From Timema cristinae (Eukaryota; Arthropoda; Insecta; Phasmatodea; Timematidae), in NCBI GenBank assembly GCA_039000515.1, contig JBCFYV010002255.1, positions 47,970,810 to 48,034,809 of the forward strand: a DNA stretch of 64,000 nt, given 5' to 3'. Of the stretch, positions 1-13,700 are shown piece after piece. Both the position numbers and the translations under genes were made by a program. Numbering within the stretch: the first letter of the stretch is position 1; each line of letters opens with the position of its first letter. The notes under the pieces are model-generated. The model was not told where the DNA came from and made no database searches. It saw only the letters and a list, made by a program, of their open reading frames with translations.

Positions 1-558
1 TGTATTCATAGCTCTACTTGCAGTGGATTTATCATTAATTTGAAACTTTTAAGATTCCTTATACAAGGAATTTTATGTTAGAAATCACATTTGAATTTTA
101 TTAATTCTTAATGAATTGAAAATATAAATTTGTTTGTTCAATGAATATCAGTAATTAGGTTAACTCTAAAAATCTATCCCCTTTCTGTTTAGTAAGACGT
201 CTTCAGGAATCTTAATAATAGCTCCTATACCTCTCATTAAATGAAAAATACACTTGTCTTAAGGTGATTCGTCCTACCTCTTTTTCCGCTAAGGAACTTC
301 ACTGTTACAAATTAATTGTCACCGCATGGCTCACCCGGGAGTTGTGGTCTTGAGTTTGAGTCCTGGCTACTAAGATTAAAAGAATATTAATAATTTAAAA
401 TAATTAACTTAATACACATGTTGAAAAGTATTTATTGTACTGAATATTATTAGGCCTATATTTACAAAATGTGTCCATAGAAAAAAAAATGTATTACTAG
501 GCAATTTAATTAAATAATTTGAGTGGTGAAAGCTTTAAGGTTATTTTATTATTCTTTT
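1..558. other. AT-rich spacer, no gene seen
   Basis: No open frame of useful length and no recognisable protein motif on either strand. A short stretch near 322-375 looks faintly like a tRNA B-box (GAGTTTGAGTCC) and may be an old SINE remnant, but it lacks a matching A-box. Confidence 0.6.
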
Positions 559-775
559 AGCACCGAGTCGTACTAACCGTTCGCGGTATACTCACATGTA
601 CTAATTACGCTAATTAGTTAGGGATTAAGAAAGCTGAATTTAGAGGAAGTGCACTCGCATTTGCATAGAGAGCGGGAAACAACTTATAATAAAACTACCC
701 TGTGTACAACTGACCGAGATCGAACCCCGATATCCCTGTCTTTAACGATCTATTCTTGGCTAGAGTGACGCCTTA
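559..775 (-). repeat. tRNA-derived SINE, copy 1
   Basis: This copy is read on the minus strand. Its antisense B-box (CCGAGATCGAACCCCG) is near 713-729 and its 3' tail, ending in an antisense CACCGAGTCGTACTAACC, is at 561-578. The middle shares the antisense AGAGGAAGTG and GCGGGAAAC blocks with the copies at 4338 and 23390. It is diverged and its A-box is poor. Confidence 0.7.
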
Positions 776-1376
776 GGGACCATGTTAGCACCGGAGCAGG
801 TTTTACAGTTAGTTATTTGTAGTAACAAAATTATTACTTTTCGTTATTGTTTTAATAGTTAATTTAACATAACTCATGATTGGCATCTTACAAACCGGCC
901 GAAAAGTTGTAAAAATGTTCGAATGCCACGTAGGTCAAGGGGCCTACACGATTAGGACTAACTGGTCGACAAGCCTATGCATAAGGCAAAGTGATAGACA
1001 GCCATAAGATATACAACTGTTCGACATGAGAGGACCTACTGGTATACATTAGTCGAGACCGACAAGTTAATACATTGGAAACAATGTGTTCGACAACAAT
1101 ATCGTAAACGGAAAATAAATAAAGTGTATGATATATTATTTTTAATAAAATTTATAACTCTAATAAATACCAACATTTATGGCCACATGGTCCAATGCGT
1201 CATTCGCATTCCTTATTCTGCGTATATCTCAGACGTGGAGTGAGAAGCTAAGAGGGGGGGGGGGGAATACAAATTTAGTGGATTTTGTGGATTAAAATCA
1301 TCATTAGTAAGGCATCAATTTTTTAAGTTGGTCTTTTTGGGTCAACCAGTTGGCACAAGTCATGTCCTATTCGTGT
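776..1376. other. AT-rich spacer with a G12 run
   Basis: Nothing coding is visible. A run of twelve G lies at 1254-1265, which is a likely length-variable site. Confidence 0.6.
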
Positions 1377-1535
1377 AACAAGGCCTCGGGACATCAAGCA
1401 ACAGTAGATTATGAACCACTGGTAACAAGGCCTCGGGACATCAAGCAACAGTAGATTATGAACCACTGGTAACAAGGCCTCGGGACATCAAGCAATAGTA
1501 GATTATGAACCACTAGTAACAAGGCCTCGGGACAA
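1377..1535. repeat. 47-bp tandem repeat, about 3.4 copies
   Basis: Unit starts with AACAAGGCCTCGGGACATCA recur at 1377, 1424, 1471 and 1518, exactly 47 bp apart. The copies differ at only a few positions. The last is partial and diverges after the first 18 bases. Confidence 0.95.
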
Positions 1536-4337
1536 CAAACTATTTCTTATAATAGGGCCCCATTTCCCTTAGCCACATTTTGAAAATTCCCAATCTTAGA
1601 TTTTTCTGGTCAAATAGGGTAATCTCGCTATCTTCCTGCCAAGCAACATTTCAAGTTCCCAGGTCCAGGTGTTGAGGAAATACGGGGACGTGTGAGTGTG
1701 TTAGTCGGTGGGTTTTTCCATTTACATATGTAAAAAGTTTCTTAGAAATTCAAATCTCTTATTACACACTTGTGAATATAATTAATTACATTAATCCCTT
1801 TTATATAAATAAAATCCACATCATAACACAAATGAAATATATGTGTAGTGTGTATATTTTTTAATTATAAATGTAAATATTTTTTATCATTAGTGAAATA
1901 TTTTAGATGATTTAAAACTTGTTACTTTATCACTATAAAGAAAGTATTGTAAGAGTGAATTATGTTACCCTTAAATTAAAAAGTGGGTTTTACAATGGTA
2001 TGTCTATATATACTTATGCCTGTCCATCCCTATGTCCGTCCCTATGTCTGTGTGTTTGTTCCTAGGTAACTGCCGACATTGACATGTGTTTCATTGAAAC
2101 TAGATATTTAGATGTTATACAGTCATACCTTGAGGCGGTATTATCATTTTATTTCTATCTATATAATTAAGGGCAATTTAATGATTGATTTTTAAGAATT
2201 TGATATTTTTCTAAAATGGCTATAACAATTTCTTTAGAAATAGGTATCTTGGGGAAAGTTTTGCATGGTAAATAAAATAGTATATTTGTTTTTTATTTTC
2301 GTACGGCCTACATGAGAAAGTATGTATAATTATGTCGTACCACTTACTATGGACCGTTCCCTTGTTAAATTGCAGCACCGCTCTTACGTAGCGCGCAGTT
2401 GCCAGATCTCACCCACTTGAGACAGATTGGTAACGTTTATATTAGATACTTATCAAGACATACAATGTGTATACACTCTATGTTTATACCATTTTAAAGT
2501 GGGCGTATGTTAATAACTGTGTGTTATTATGTTTATTTATTAAATCTTGTTTAAATAGACACAACACAAAGTCACCTGTGATGCTTAGGTAGGGGTTTGA
2601 ATTCTGATATGTTGAACTGAAGATGATTTTTCCCATAAGAATATGTGAGCACTTTATTTAAACAATTTCCTAGCTCATCTTTATCTTATAATATTAATTA
2701 AACGATAATAAGTCGTTTATAAGGTTAGTTTTACGATCGTCAACATCATTACGATTACATCGCCAAACCCCATACAGGCCTGCACTAAAATAATGACCTA
2801 AACAATACTAATGGGCCAAGACGCTAAACAGACTGTTAGGTAAGCTTTAAACAGCTGTGTTTCACCTTTCCGGGGGGACATTAGTTCGCATCCCTACTGC
2901 TATCAGCTATCATCGCTGCTTAGCTCAACATCTTACACTCATTTAAATCAATAATATGATGGCATCTAGTGATGAAAACAGTTGCTAAGAGTAAGTACAC
3001 CGATATTTGTCTGGAACTATGGAAAACTTAACTGTTATAGAACACACCCCAGAGAATTCTCTGCTTTTAAACACACTGACTACGTTAACACAGCTTACAA
3101 ATGCACTCACTTTCATTCCTGCCGCCCGACAATTTACCAATGATAAATCCTCGATCATGTTGAGAATGGAACCAGTGACCCCTAGTTCAGTTGACACACG
3201 TGACCGACTATGAAATACACCAACTCTACAATCGAAGAAGTATATTGTATCCCATATGGATGTAAACTGGACTAAATTCTGTACGTGTAACCCATTTTGA
3301 CAGTGCTGTGATCTTGAAGACCAGGCCGTCTGTTAAGATACACATCCTGCATCTTCGAAAGGCACACATTCATGGGGGAAGGGGAGGTATTGGTCCCTAG
3401 TTAAAAATAAATAAAAACGATTGAATTCATCTTATAATTTAATTAACCTGATAGAACCATTACAATCAAAGGGAAAAGGTTTCTAATCTGACAATTATTT
3501 TTTGTTTTACTTGAAATATTTCAAGAGTTATAAAATGCTTCCAATTTTTTTTTTAACCCCTTGTAAAATATATCTACTTTATACTTTGCAGGCGTTGTTG
3601 GTGATTTACCCCAACCACCACAGAACTATTGCTTTTCCCACACAATTTGAAAGAGATTTGTGACGTGATGTATTTGGAAGCTCGTGGAACTGAGACACGA
3701 TGTTAATTTTCTTAATTTGGAAAAATAAGTTATTTAAATTACTATTTTGATAGTTTATATTGCTTTCATTAGATTTATCAGTGAATGTTATATAATATTG
3801 TATGCTTATGTTATATAAATAACAATGTCAACTCGGCCAGGTAGAAAAAGGACAGTGCTATCGGGGAAACCAATGGGTTAGAAAGAGATGGTAAGTGTTC
3901 ATACAATCCTTTGCGGTAGTTTAAGAGTAGAATAATTGAAAAATATTATTGTATTTAGACAAATATTTCGTAAAAGGTAATTATTGTTATAGCTTTGTTA
4001 ACGTTAAAGTTTACTTAAGATTAAAACAAATTCTGTTCTTGCTATCTTTAAATGTTGAATGCATTTAATCATTAATTTGATCAGGCCTACAGTAAATCCA
4101 TTGGACGCTGAGGTGTAGTTGTATGACGTATGACCAACATACGCTTCGTCAACATTTATTGATAGCACTAACACAACATATTATAAAACATATTTTTACA
4201 ACCTACATGATTCAACAATAGATTTCAAATTTGTTTAAAAGTTTTTAATTTAGTCAAATTTTGACCTGATACAATATGTAATTTATATAAGAGTTTCGAA
4301 ACAAATGATAAATATACAATTTTAATTTATTATTTAG
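1536..4337. other. long AT-rich non-coding stretch
   Basis: I see no gene here. Two opposite-strand open frames near 2985-3213 are about 70 codons each, overlap each other and resemble no family. A CTATGTCCGTC/CTATGTCTGTG stretch at about 2028-2055 is low-complexity. No splice-flanked conserved exon could be recognised. Confidence 0.55.
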
Positions 4338-4577
4338 TACCGCGTCTTACTACCCGTTCGGGTTATACGCTTTAAGTACTAATTACGCTAATGGATTAGG
4401 AATTGGGAAGATTTAATTAGAGGAAGTGAACCCACATTTGCGTGGAAGGAGAGTGGAAAACCATTTAGAAAACATCACCCCCAGTTCACCCGACCGAGAT
4501 TCGAACCTCAATCTCCCCGTACTAAGCAGTCAAGCTCAACACGACAAGCGCGTTAACCAACTACGCCACCGAGGTGG
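4338..4577 (-). repeat. tRNA-derived SINE, full-length copy 2
   Basis: This is the clearest full-length member, read on the minus strand. It has a tRNA-like head with an A-box (GTGGCGTAGTTGGTTAACGC, near 4550-4573) and a B-box (GAGGTTCGAATCTCGG, near 4495-4512), a unique body of about 150 bp, and a tail ending in GTAGTAAGACGCGGTAC. The boxes are the internal RNA polymerase III promoter known from tRNA-derived SINEs. Its length is about 240 bp. Confidence 0.85.
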
Positions 4578-4782
4578 GTTTTAATTAATGAAAGCGGCAT
4601 AATTTACAAGCCCTGAGTGGGTGCAAATAAATTTCCAAAATTTACTGACAAGCTGAGCTCGCTCTCTTTAGTGGATCCGAACAACATCCTCTCTTTTGAG
4701 CAATGTTCTTCCTAGTAGATACTAGCTAGCACACTTACAGTTGTGATTTGGTGAAAGTTCGTTTATTGCTACTTCCGTGATA

Positions 4783-7700
4783 TCAGTGTGCCCTGTAAGA
4801 CTTGGTGCTTGTGACGTGTTAGAAGACCAGTGTACCCTGTAAGACTTGGTCCTTGTGACGTGTTAGAAGAACAGTGTGTTCTGTAAGAGTTGGTGCTTGT
4901 GACGTGTTAGAAGACCAGTGTGCCCTGTAAGACTTGGTCCTTGTGACGTGTTAGAAGAACAGTGTGTTCTGTAAGACTTGGTCCTGGTGACGTGTTAGAA
5001 GACCAGTGTGCCCTGTAAGACTTGGTGCTTGTGACGAGTTAGAAGACCAGTGTTTTCTGTAAGACTTGGTCCTTGTGACGTGTTAGAAGAACAGTGTGTT
5101 CTGTAAGACTTGGTGTTTGTGACGTGTTAGAAGACCAGTGTGTCCCTGTAAGACTTGGTCCTTGTGACGTGTTAGAAGAACAGTGTGTTCTGTAAGACTT
5201 GGTGTTTGTGACGTGTTAGAAGAACCATGTGTGCCCTGTAAGACTTGGTCCTTGTGACGTGTTAGAAGAACAGTGTGTTCTGTAAGACTTGGTGTTTGTG
5301 ACGTGTTAGAAGAACAGTGTACCTGTAAGACTTGGTGCTTGTGACGAGTTAGAAGACCAGTGTGCCCTGTAAGACTTGGTCCTTGTGACGTGTTAGAAGA
5401 ACAGTGTGTTCTGTAAGACTTGTTGCTTGTGACGTGTTAGAAGACCAGTGTACCCTGTAAGACTTGGTGCTTGTGACGTGTTAGAAGACCAGTGTACCCT
5501 GTAAGACTTGGTGCTTGTGACGTGTTAGAAGACCAGTGTGTTCTGTAAGAGTTGTTGCTTGTGACGTGTTAGAAGACCAGTGTGCCCTGTAAGACTTGGT
5601 GCTTGTGACGTGTTAGAAGACCAGTGTGTTCTGTAAGAGTTGTTGCTTGTGACGTGTTAGAAGACCAGTGTTTCTGTAAGACTTGGTGCTTGTGACGTGT
5701 TAGAAGACCAGTGTACCCTGTAAGACTTGGTGCTTGTGACGTGTTAGAAGACCGGTGTACCCTGTAAGACTTGGTGCTTGTGACGTGCTAGAAGACCAGT
5801 GTATTCTGTAAGACTTGGTGCTTGTGACGAGTTAGAAGACCAGTGTGTTCTGTAAGACTTGGTGCTTGTGACGAGTTAGAAGAACAGTGTTTTCTGTAAG
5901 ACTTGGTGCTTGTGACGTGTTAGAAGACCAGTGTACCCTGTAAGACTTGGTGCTTGTGACGTGTTAGAAGACCAGTGTGTTCTGTAAGAGTTGTTGCTTG
6001 TGACGTGTTAGAAGACCAGTGTGCCCTGTAAGACTTGGTGCTTGTGACGTGTTAGAAGACCAGTGTGTTCTGTAAGAGTTGTTGCTTGTGACGTGTTAGA
6101 AGACCAGTGTAACCTGTAAGACTTGGTGCTTGTGACGTGTTTAGAAGACCAGTGTACCCTGTAAGACTTGGTGCTTGTGACGTGTTAGAAGACCAGTGTG
6201 TTCTGTAAGACTTGGTGCTTGTGACGAGTTAGAAGACCAGTGTGTTCTGTAAGACTTGGTCCTTGTGAAGTGTTAGATGACCAGTGTATTCTGTAAGACT
6301 TGGTGCTTGTGACGTGTTAGAAGACCAGTGTGCCCTGTAAGACTTGGTGCTTGTGACGTGTTAGAAGACCAGTGTATTCTGTAAGACTTGGTGCTTGTGA
6401 CGTGTTAGAAGACCAGTGTGTTCTGTAAGACTTGGTGCTTGTGACGAGTTAGAAGACCAGTGTGTTCTGTAAGAGTTGTTGCTTGTGACGTGTTAGAAGA
6501 CCAGTGTAACCTGTAAGACTTGGTGCTTGTGACGTGTTAGAAGACCAGTGTGTTCTGTAAGACTTGGTGCTTGTGACGTTTAGAAGACCAGTGTATTCTG
6601 TAAGACTTGGTGCATGTGACGAGTTAGAAGACCAGTGTGTTCTGTAAGACTTGGTGCTTGTGACGAGTTAGAAGAACAGTGTTTTCTGTAAGACTTGGTG
6701 CTTGTGACGTGTTAGAAGACCAGTGTACCCTGTAAGACTTGGTGCTTGTGACGTGTTATAAGACCAGTGTGTTCTGTAAGACTTGGTGCTTGTGACGAGT
6801 TAGAAGACCAGTGGTTCTGTAAGACTTGGTGCTTGTGACGAGTTAGAAGAACAGTGTTTTCTGTAAGACTTGGTGCATGTGACGAGTTAGAAGACCAGTG
6901 TGTTCTGTAAGACTTGGTGCTTGTGACGAGTTAGAAGACCAGTGTGTTCTGTAAGACTTGGTGCTTGTGACGTGTTAGAAGACCAGTGTGTTCTGTAAGA
7001 CTTGGTGCTGGTGACGAGTTAGAAGACCAGTGTATTCTGTAAGACTTGGTGCATGTGACGTGTTAGAAGACCAGTGTATTCTGTAAGACTTGGTGCATGT
7101 GACGAGTTAGAAGACCAGTGTGTTCTGTAAGACTTGGTGCTTGTGACGAGTTAGAAGAACAGTGTTTTCTGTAAGACTTGGTGCTTGTGACGAGTTAGAA
7201 GACCAGTGTGTTCTGTAAGACTTGGTCCTTGTGAAGTGTTAGATGACCAGTGTATTCTGTAAGACTTGGTGCTTGTGACGTGTTAGAAGACCAGTGTGCC
7301 CTATAAGACTTGGTGCTTGTGACGTGTTAGAAGACCAGTGTGTTCTGTAAGACTTGGTGCTTGTGACGAGTTAGAAGACCAGTGTTTCCTGTAAGACTTG
7401 GTCCTTGTGACGAGTTAGAAGAACAGTGTTTTCTGTAAGACTTGGTGCTTGTGACGTGTAGAAGACCAGTGTTCCTGTAAGACTTGGTCCTTGTGACGAG
7501 TTAGAAGAACAGTGTTTTCTGTAAGACTTGGTGCTTGTGACGTGTTAGAAGACCAGTGTACCCTGTAAGACTTGGTGCTTGTGACGTGTTAGAAGACCAG
7601 TGTTCTGTAAGACTTGGTGCTTGTGACGAGTTAGAAGACCAGTGTGTTCTGTAAGACTTGGTCCTTGTGAAGTGTTAGAAGACAGGTTTCCTGTAAGACT

Positions 7701-10700
7701 TGGTGCTGTGACTGTAGAGACTGTGTTCTGTAAGACTTGGTCCTTGTGACGAGTTAGAAGAACAGTGTTTCTGTAAGACTTGGTGCTTGTGACGTGTTAG
7801 AAGACCAGTGTGTTCTGTAAGACTTGTGGTCTTGTGACGAGTTAGAAGACCAGTGTTTCTGTAAGACTTGGTGCTTGTGACGAGTTAGAAGACCAGTGTT
7901 TCCTGTAAGACTTGGTCTGCTGTTGACGAGTTAGAAGACAGTGTTTTCTGTAAGACTTGGTGCTTGTGACGATGTTAGAAGACCAGTGTTTCCTGTAAGA
8001 CTTGGTCCTTGTGACGAGTTAGAAGAACAGTGTTTTCTGTAAGACTTGGTGCTTGTGACGTGTTAGAAGACCAGTGTACCTGTAAGACTTGTGCTTGTGA
8101 CGTGTTAGAAGACCAGTGTGTTCTGTAAGACTTGGTGCTTGTGTCGTATGTTAGAAGTAGACCAGTGTTTCCTGTAAGACTTGGTGCTTGTGACGTGTTA
8201 GAAGACCAGTGTGTTCTGTAAGACTTGGTGCTTGTGACGAGTTAGAAGACCATGTGTTCTGTAAGACTTGGTGCTTGTGACGTGTTAAGACAGATAGACT
8301 CAGTGTTAAACTGTTCTGTAAGACTTGGTGCTTGTGACGTGTTAGAAGACCAGTGTGTTCTGTAAGACTTGGTGCTTGTGACGAGTTAGAAGAACAGTGT
8401 GTTCTGTAAGACTTGGTGCTTGTGACGTGTTAGAAGACCAGTGTATTCTGTAAGACTTGGTGCTTGTGACGTGTTAGAAGACCTGTGTGTTCTGTAAGAC
8501 TTGTGCTTGTGACGAGTTAGAAGACCAGTGTTTCCTGTAAGACTTGTGCTTGTGACGTGTTAGAAGACCATGTATTCTCTAAGACTTGGTGCTTGTGACG
8601 AGTTAGAAGAACAGTGTGTTCTGTAAGATTGTTGCTTGTGACGTGTTAGAAGACCAGTGTGCCCTGTAAGACTTGGTGCTTGTGACGTGTTAGAAGACCA
8701 GTGTTTCTGTAAGACTTGGTGCTTGTGACGAGTTAGAAGAACAGTGTGTTCTGTAAGACTTAGTGCTTGTGACGTGTTAGAAGACCAGTGTATTCGTAAG
8801 ACTTGGTGCTTGTGACGAGTTAGAAGACCAGTGTGTTCTGTAAATCTTGGTGCTTGTGACGTGTTAGAAGACCAGTGTATTCTGTAAGACTTGGTCCTTG
8901 TGACGTGTTAGAAGACCAGTGTATTCTGTAAGACTTGGTGCTTGTGACGAGTAGAAGAACAGTGTGTTCTGTAAGACTTAGTCTTGTGACGTGTTAGAAG
9001 ACCAGTGTATTCTGTAAGACTTGGTGCTTGTGACGAGTTAGAAGACAGTGTGTTCTGTAAGACTTGGTGCTTGTGACGAGTTAGAAGAACAGTGTGTTCT
9101 GTAAGACTTAGTGCTTGTGACGTGTTAGAAGAACAGTGTGTTCTGTAAGACTTGGTGCTTGTGACGTGTTAGAAGACCAGGTGTATTCTGTAAGACTTGG
9201 TCTTGTGACGTGTTAGAAGACCAGTGTATTCTGTAAGACTTGGTGCTTGTGACGAGTTAGAAGAACAGTGTGTTCTGTAAGATGTGCTGTGTGACGGTTA
9301 GAAGACCAGTGTATTCCTGTAAGACTTGGTGCTTGTGACGAGTTAGAAGACAGTGTTTTCTGTAAGACTTGGTGCTTGTGACGTGTTAGAAGACCAGTGT
9401 TTCCTGTAAGACTTGGTCCTTGTGACGTGTTAGAAGACAGTGTTTCTGTAAGACTTGGTGCTTGTGACGTGTTAGAAGACAGTGTATCCTGTAAGACTTG
9501 TGCTTTGTGACGTGTTAGAAGACCAGTGTGTTCTGTAAGACTTGGTGCTTGTGACGAGTTAGAAGACCAGTGTGTTCTGTAAGACTTGGTGCTTGTGAGT
9601 GTTAGAAGACCAGTGTGTTCTGTAAGACTTGGTGCTTGTGACGTGTTAGAAGACCAGTGTATCCTGTAAGACTTGGTGCTTGTGACGTGTTAGAAGACAG
9701 TGTGTTCTGTAAGACTTGGTGCTTGTGACGTGTTAGAAGACCAGTGTATTCTGTAAGACTTGGTGCTTGTGACGAGTTAGAAGACCAGTGTGTTCTGTAA
9801 GACTTGGTGCTTGTGACGATGTTAGAAGAACAGTGTGTTCTGTAAGACTTGGTGCTTGTGACGAGTTAGAAGAACAGTGTTTCTGTAAGACTTGGTGTTT
9901 GTGACGTGTTAGAAGACCAGTGTGTTCTGTAAGACTTGGTGCTTGTGACGTGTTAGAAGACCAGTGTGTTCTGTAAGACTTGGTGCTTGTGACGAGTTAG
10001 AAGACCAGTGTTTCCTGTAAGACTTGGTCCTTGTGACGTGTTAGAAGAACAGTGTATTCTGTAAGACTTGGTGCTTGTGACGTGTTAGAAGACCAGTGTG
10101 CCTGTAAGAATTGTGCTTGTGACGTGTTAGAAACCAGTGTGTTCTGTAAGACTTGGTGCTTGTGACGTGTTAGAAGACCAGTGTATTCTGTAAGACTTGG
10201 TGCTGTGACGAGTTAGAAGACCAGTGTGTTCTGTAAGACTTGGTGCTTGTGACGAGTTAGAAGAACAGTGTGTTCTGTAAGACTTGGTGCTTGTGACGGT
10301 TAGAAGAACAGTGTTTCTGTAAGACTTGGTGCTTGTGACGTGTTAGAAGACCAGTGTATTCAGTAAGACTTGGTGCTTGTGACGTGTTAGAAGACCTAGT
10401 GTGTTCTGTAAGACTTGGTGCTTGTGACGTTAGAAGACCAGTGTTCCTGTAAGACTTGGGCTTGTGACGTGTTAGAAGACCAGTGTATTCCTTAAGACTT
10501 GGTGCTTGTGACGAGTTAGAAGAACAGTGTGTTCTGTAAGAGTTGTTGCTTGTGACGTGTTAGAAGACCAGTGTGCCCTGTAAGACTTGGTCCTTGTGAC
10601 GTGTTAGAAGACCAGTGTGTTCTGTAAGACTTGGTGCTTGTGACGATGTTAGAAGAACAGTGTGTTCTGTAAGACTTGTGCTTGTGACGTGTTAGAAGAC

Positions 10701-13700
10701 CAGTGTATCTGTAAGACTTGTGCTTGTGACGAGTTAGAAGACCAGTGTGTTCTGTAAATCTTGGTGCTTGTGACGTGTTAGAAGACCAGTGTATTCTGTA
10801 AGACTTGGTCCTTGTGACGTGTTAGAAGACCAGTGTATCCTGTAAGACTTGGTGCTTGTGACGGTTAGAAGAACAGTGTGTTCTGTAAGACTTAGTGCCT
10901 TGTGACGTGTTAGAAGACCAGTGTATTCTGTAAGACTTGGTGCTTGTGACGAGTTAGAAGAACAGTGTGTTCTGTAAGACTTGGTGCTTGTGACGAGTTA
11001 GAAGACCAGTGTGTTCTGTAAGACTTGAGTCTTGTGACGTGTTAGAAGAACAGTGTGTTCTGTAAGACTTGGTGCTTGTGACGTGTTAGAAGACCAGTGT
11101 ATTCTGTAAGACTTGGTCCTTGTGACGTGTTAGAAGACCAGTGTATTCTGTAAGACTTGGTGCTTGTGACGAGTTAGAAGAACAGTGTGTTCTGTAAGAC
11201 TTAGTGCTTGTGACGTGTTAGAAGACCAGTGTATTCTGTAAGACTTGGTGCTTGTGACGAGTTAGAAGACCAGTGTGTTCTGTAAGAGTTGTTGCTTGTG
11301 ACGAGTTAGAAGAACAGTGTGTTCTGTAAGACTTGGTGCTTGTGACGTGTTAGAAGACCAGTGTATTCTGTAAGACTTGGTGCTTGTGACGAGTTAGAAG
11401 AACAGTGTGTTCTGTAAGACTTAGTGCTTGTGACGTGTTAGAAGACCAGTGTATTCTGTAAGACTTGGTGCTTGTGACGAGTTAGAAGAACAGTGTGTTC
11501 TGTAAGAGTTGTTGCTTGTGACGTGTTAGAAGACCAGTGTATTCTGTAAGACTTGGTGCTTGTGACGTGCTAGAAGACCAGTGTACCCTGTAAGACTTGG
11601 TGCTTGTGACGTGTTAGAAGACCAGTGTGTTCTGTAAGACTTGGTCCTTGTGACGTGTTAGAAGACCAGTGTATTCTGTAAGACTTGGTGCTTGTGACGA
11701 GTTAGAAGACCAGTGTTTCTGTAAGACTTAGTGCTTGTGACGTGTTAGAAGACCAGTGTATTCTGTAAGACTTGGTCCTTGTGACGTGTTAGAAGACCAG
11801 TGTATTCTGTAAGACTTGGTGCTTGTGACGAGTTAGAAGACCAGTGTGTTCTGTAAGACTTAGTGCTTGTGACGTGTTAGAAGACCAGTGTGTTCTGTAA
11901 GACTTGGTCCTTGTGACGTGTTAGAAGACCAGTGGTTCTGTAAGACTTGGTCCTTGTGACGTGTTAGAAGAACCAGTGTATTCTGTAAGACTTGGTGCTT
12001 GTGACGAGTTAGAAGACCAGTGTGTTCTGTAAGACTTAGTGCTTGTGACGTGTTAGAAGACCAGTGTGTTCTGTAAGACTTGGTCCTTGTGACGTGTTAG
12101 AAGACCAGTGTATTGTAAGACTTGGTGCTTGTGACGTGTTAGAAGACCAGTGTGCCTGTAAGACTTGTGCTTGTGACGTGTTAGAAGACAGTGTGTTCTG
12201 TAAGACTTGGTCCTTGTGACGTGTTAGAAGACCAGTGTATTCTGTAAGACTGGTGCTTGTGACGTGTTAGAAGACAGTGTACCCAGTAAGACTTGGTGCT
12301 TGTGACGTGTTAGAAGACCAGTGTGTTCTGTAAGACTTGGTCCTTGTGACGTGTTAGAAGACCAGTGTACCTGTAAGACTTGGGCTTGTGACGAGTTAGA
12401 AGACAGTGTGTTCTGTAAGACTTGGTCCTTGTGACGTGTTAGAAGACCAGTGTGCCCTGTAAGACTTGGTCCTGGTGACGTGTTAGAAGACAGTGTGCCC
12501 TGTAAGACTTGGTGCTTGTGACGTGTTAGAAGACCAGTGTATTCTGTAAGACTTGGTGCTTGTGACGAGTTAGAAGACCAGTGTATTCTGTAAGACTTGG
12601 TGCTTGTGACGTGTTAGAAGACAGTGTATTCTGTAAGACTTGGTGCTTGTGACGTGTTAGAAGACCAGTGTGCCCTGTAAGACTTGGTCCCGGTGACGTG
12701 TTAGAAGACCAGTGTGCCCTGTAAACTTGGTCCTGGTGACGTGTTAGAAGACCAGTGTGTTCTGTAAGACTTGGTCCTTGTGACGTGTTAGAAGACCAGT
12801 GTGCCCTGTAAGACTTGGTCTGGTGACGTGTTAGAAGACCAGTGTGCCCTGTAAGACTTGGTGCTTGTGACGAGTTAGAAGACCAGTGTTTTCTGTAAGA
12901 CTTGGTGCTTGTGACGTGTTAGAAGAACAGTGTGTTCTGTAAACTTGGTGCTGTGACGTGTTAGAAGACCAGTGTACCAGTAAGACTTGGTGCTTGTGAC
13001 GTGTTAGAAGAACAGTGTGTTCTGTAAGACTTGGTCTTGTGACGGTGTGTTCTGTAAGACTTGGTGTTGTGACGTGTTAGAAGAACAGTGTATTCTGTAA
13101 GACTTGGTGCTTGTGACGTGTTAGAAGACCAGTGTATTCTGTAAGACTTGGTGTTGTGACGTGTTAGAAGACAGTGTATTCTGTAAGACTTGGTGCTTGT
13201 GACGTGTTAGAAGAACAGTGTATTCTGTAAGACTTGGTGCTTGTGACGTGTTAGAAGAACAGTGTATTCTGTAAGACTTGGTGCTTGTGACGTGTTAGAA
13301 GACAAGTGTATTCTGTAAGACTTGGTGCTTGTGACGTGTTAGAAGAACAGTGTATTCTGTAAGACTTGGTGCTTGTGACGTGTTAGAAGACAGTGTATTC
13401 TGTAAGACTTGGTGCTTGTGACGTGTTAGAAGAACAGTGTATTCTGTAAGACTTGGTGCTTGTGACGTGTTAGAAGAACAGTGTATCTCTTAAGACTTGG
13501 TGCTTGTGACGTGTTAGAAGAAGTGTATTCTGTAAGACTTGTGCTTGTGACGTGTTAGAAGACCAGTGTATTCTGTAAGACTTGGTGCTTGTGACGTGTT
13601 AGAAGACAGTGTATTCTGTAAGACTTGGTGCTTGTGACGTGTTAGAAGACAGTGTATTCTGTAAGACCTTGGTGCTTGTGACGGTGTTAGAAGAACAGTG

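Noticed and set aside
2985..3213. Overlapping 70-codon open frames on both strands
   Set aside because: Short, mutually overlapping, no motif, no start or splice context; expected by chance.
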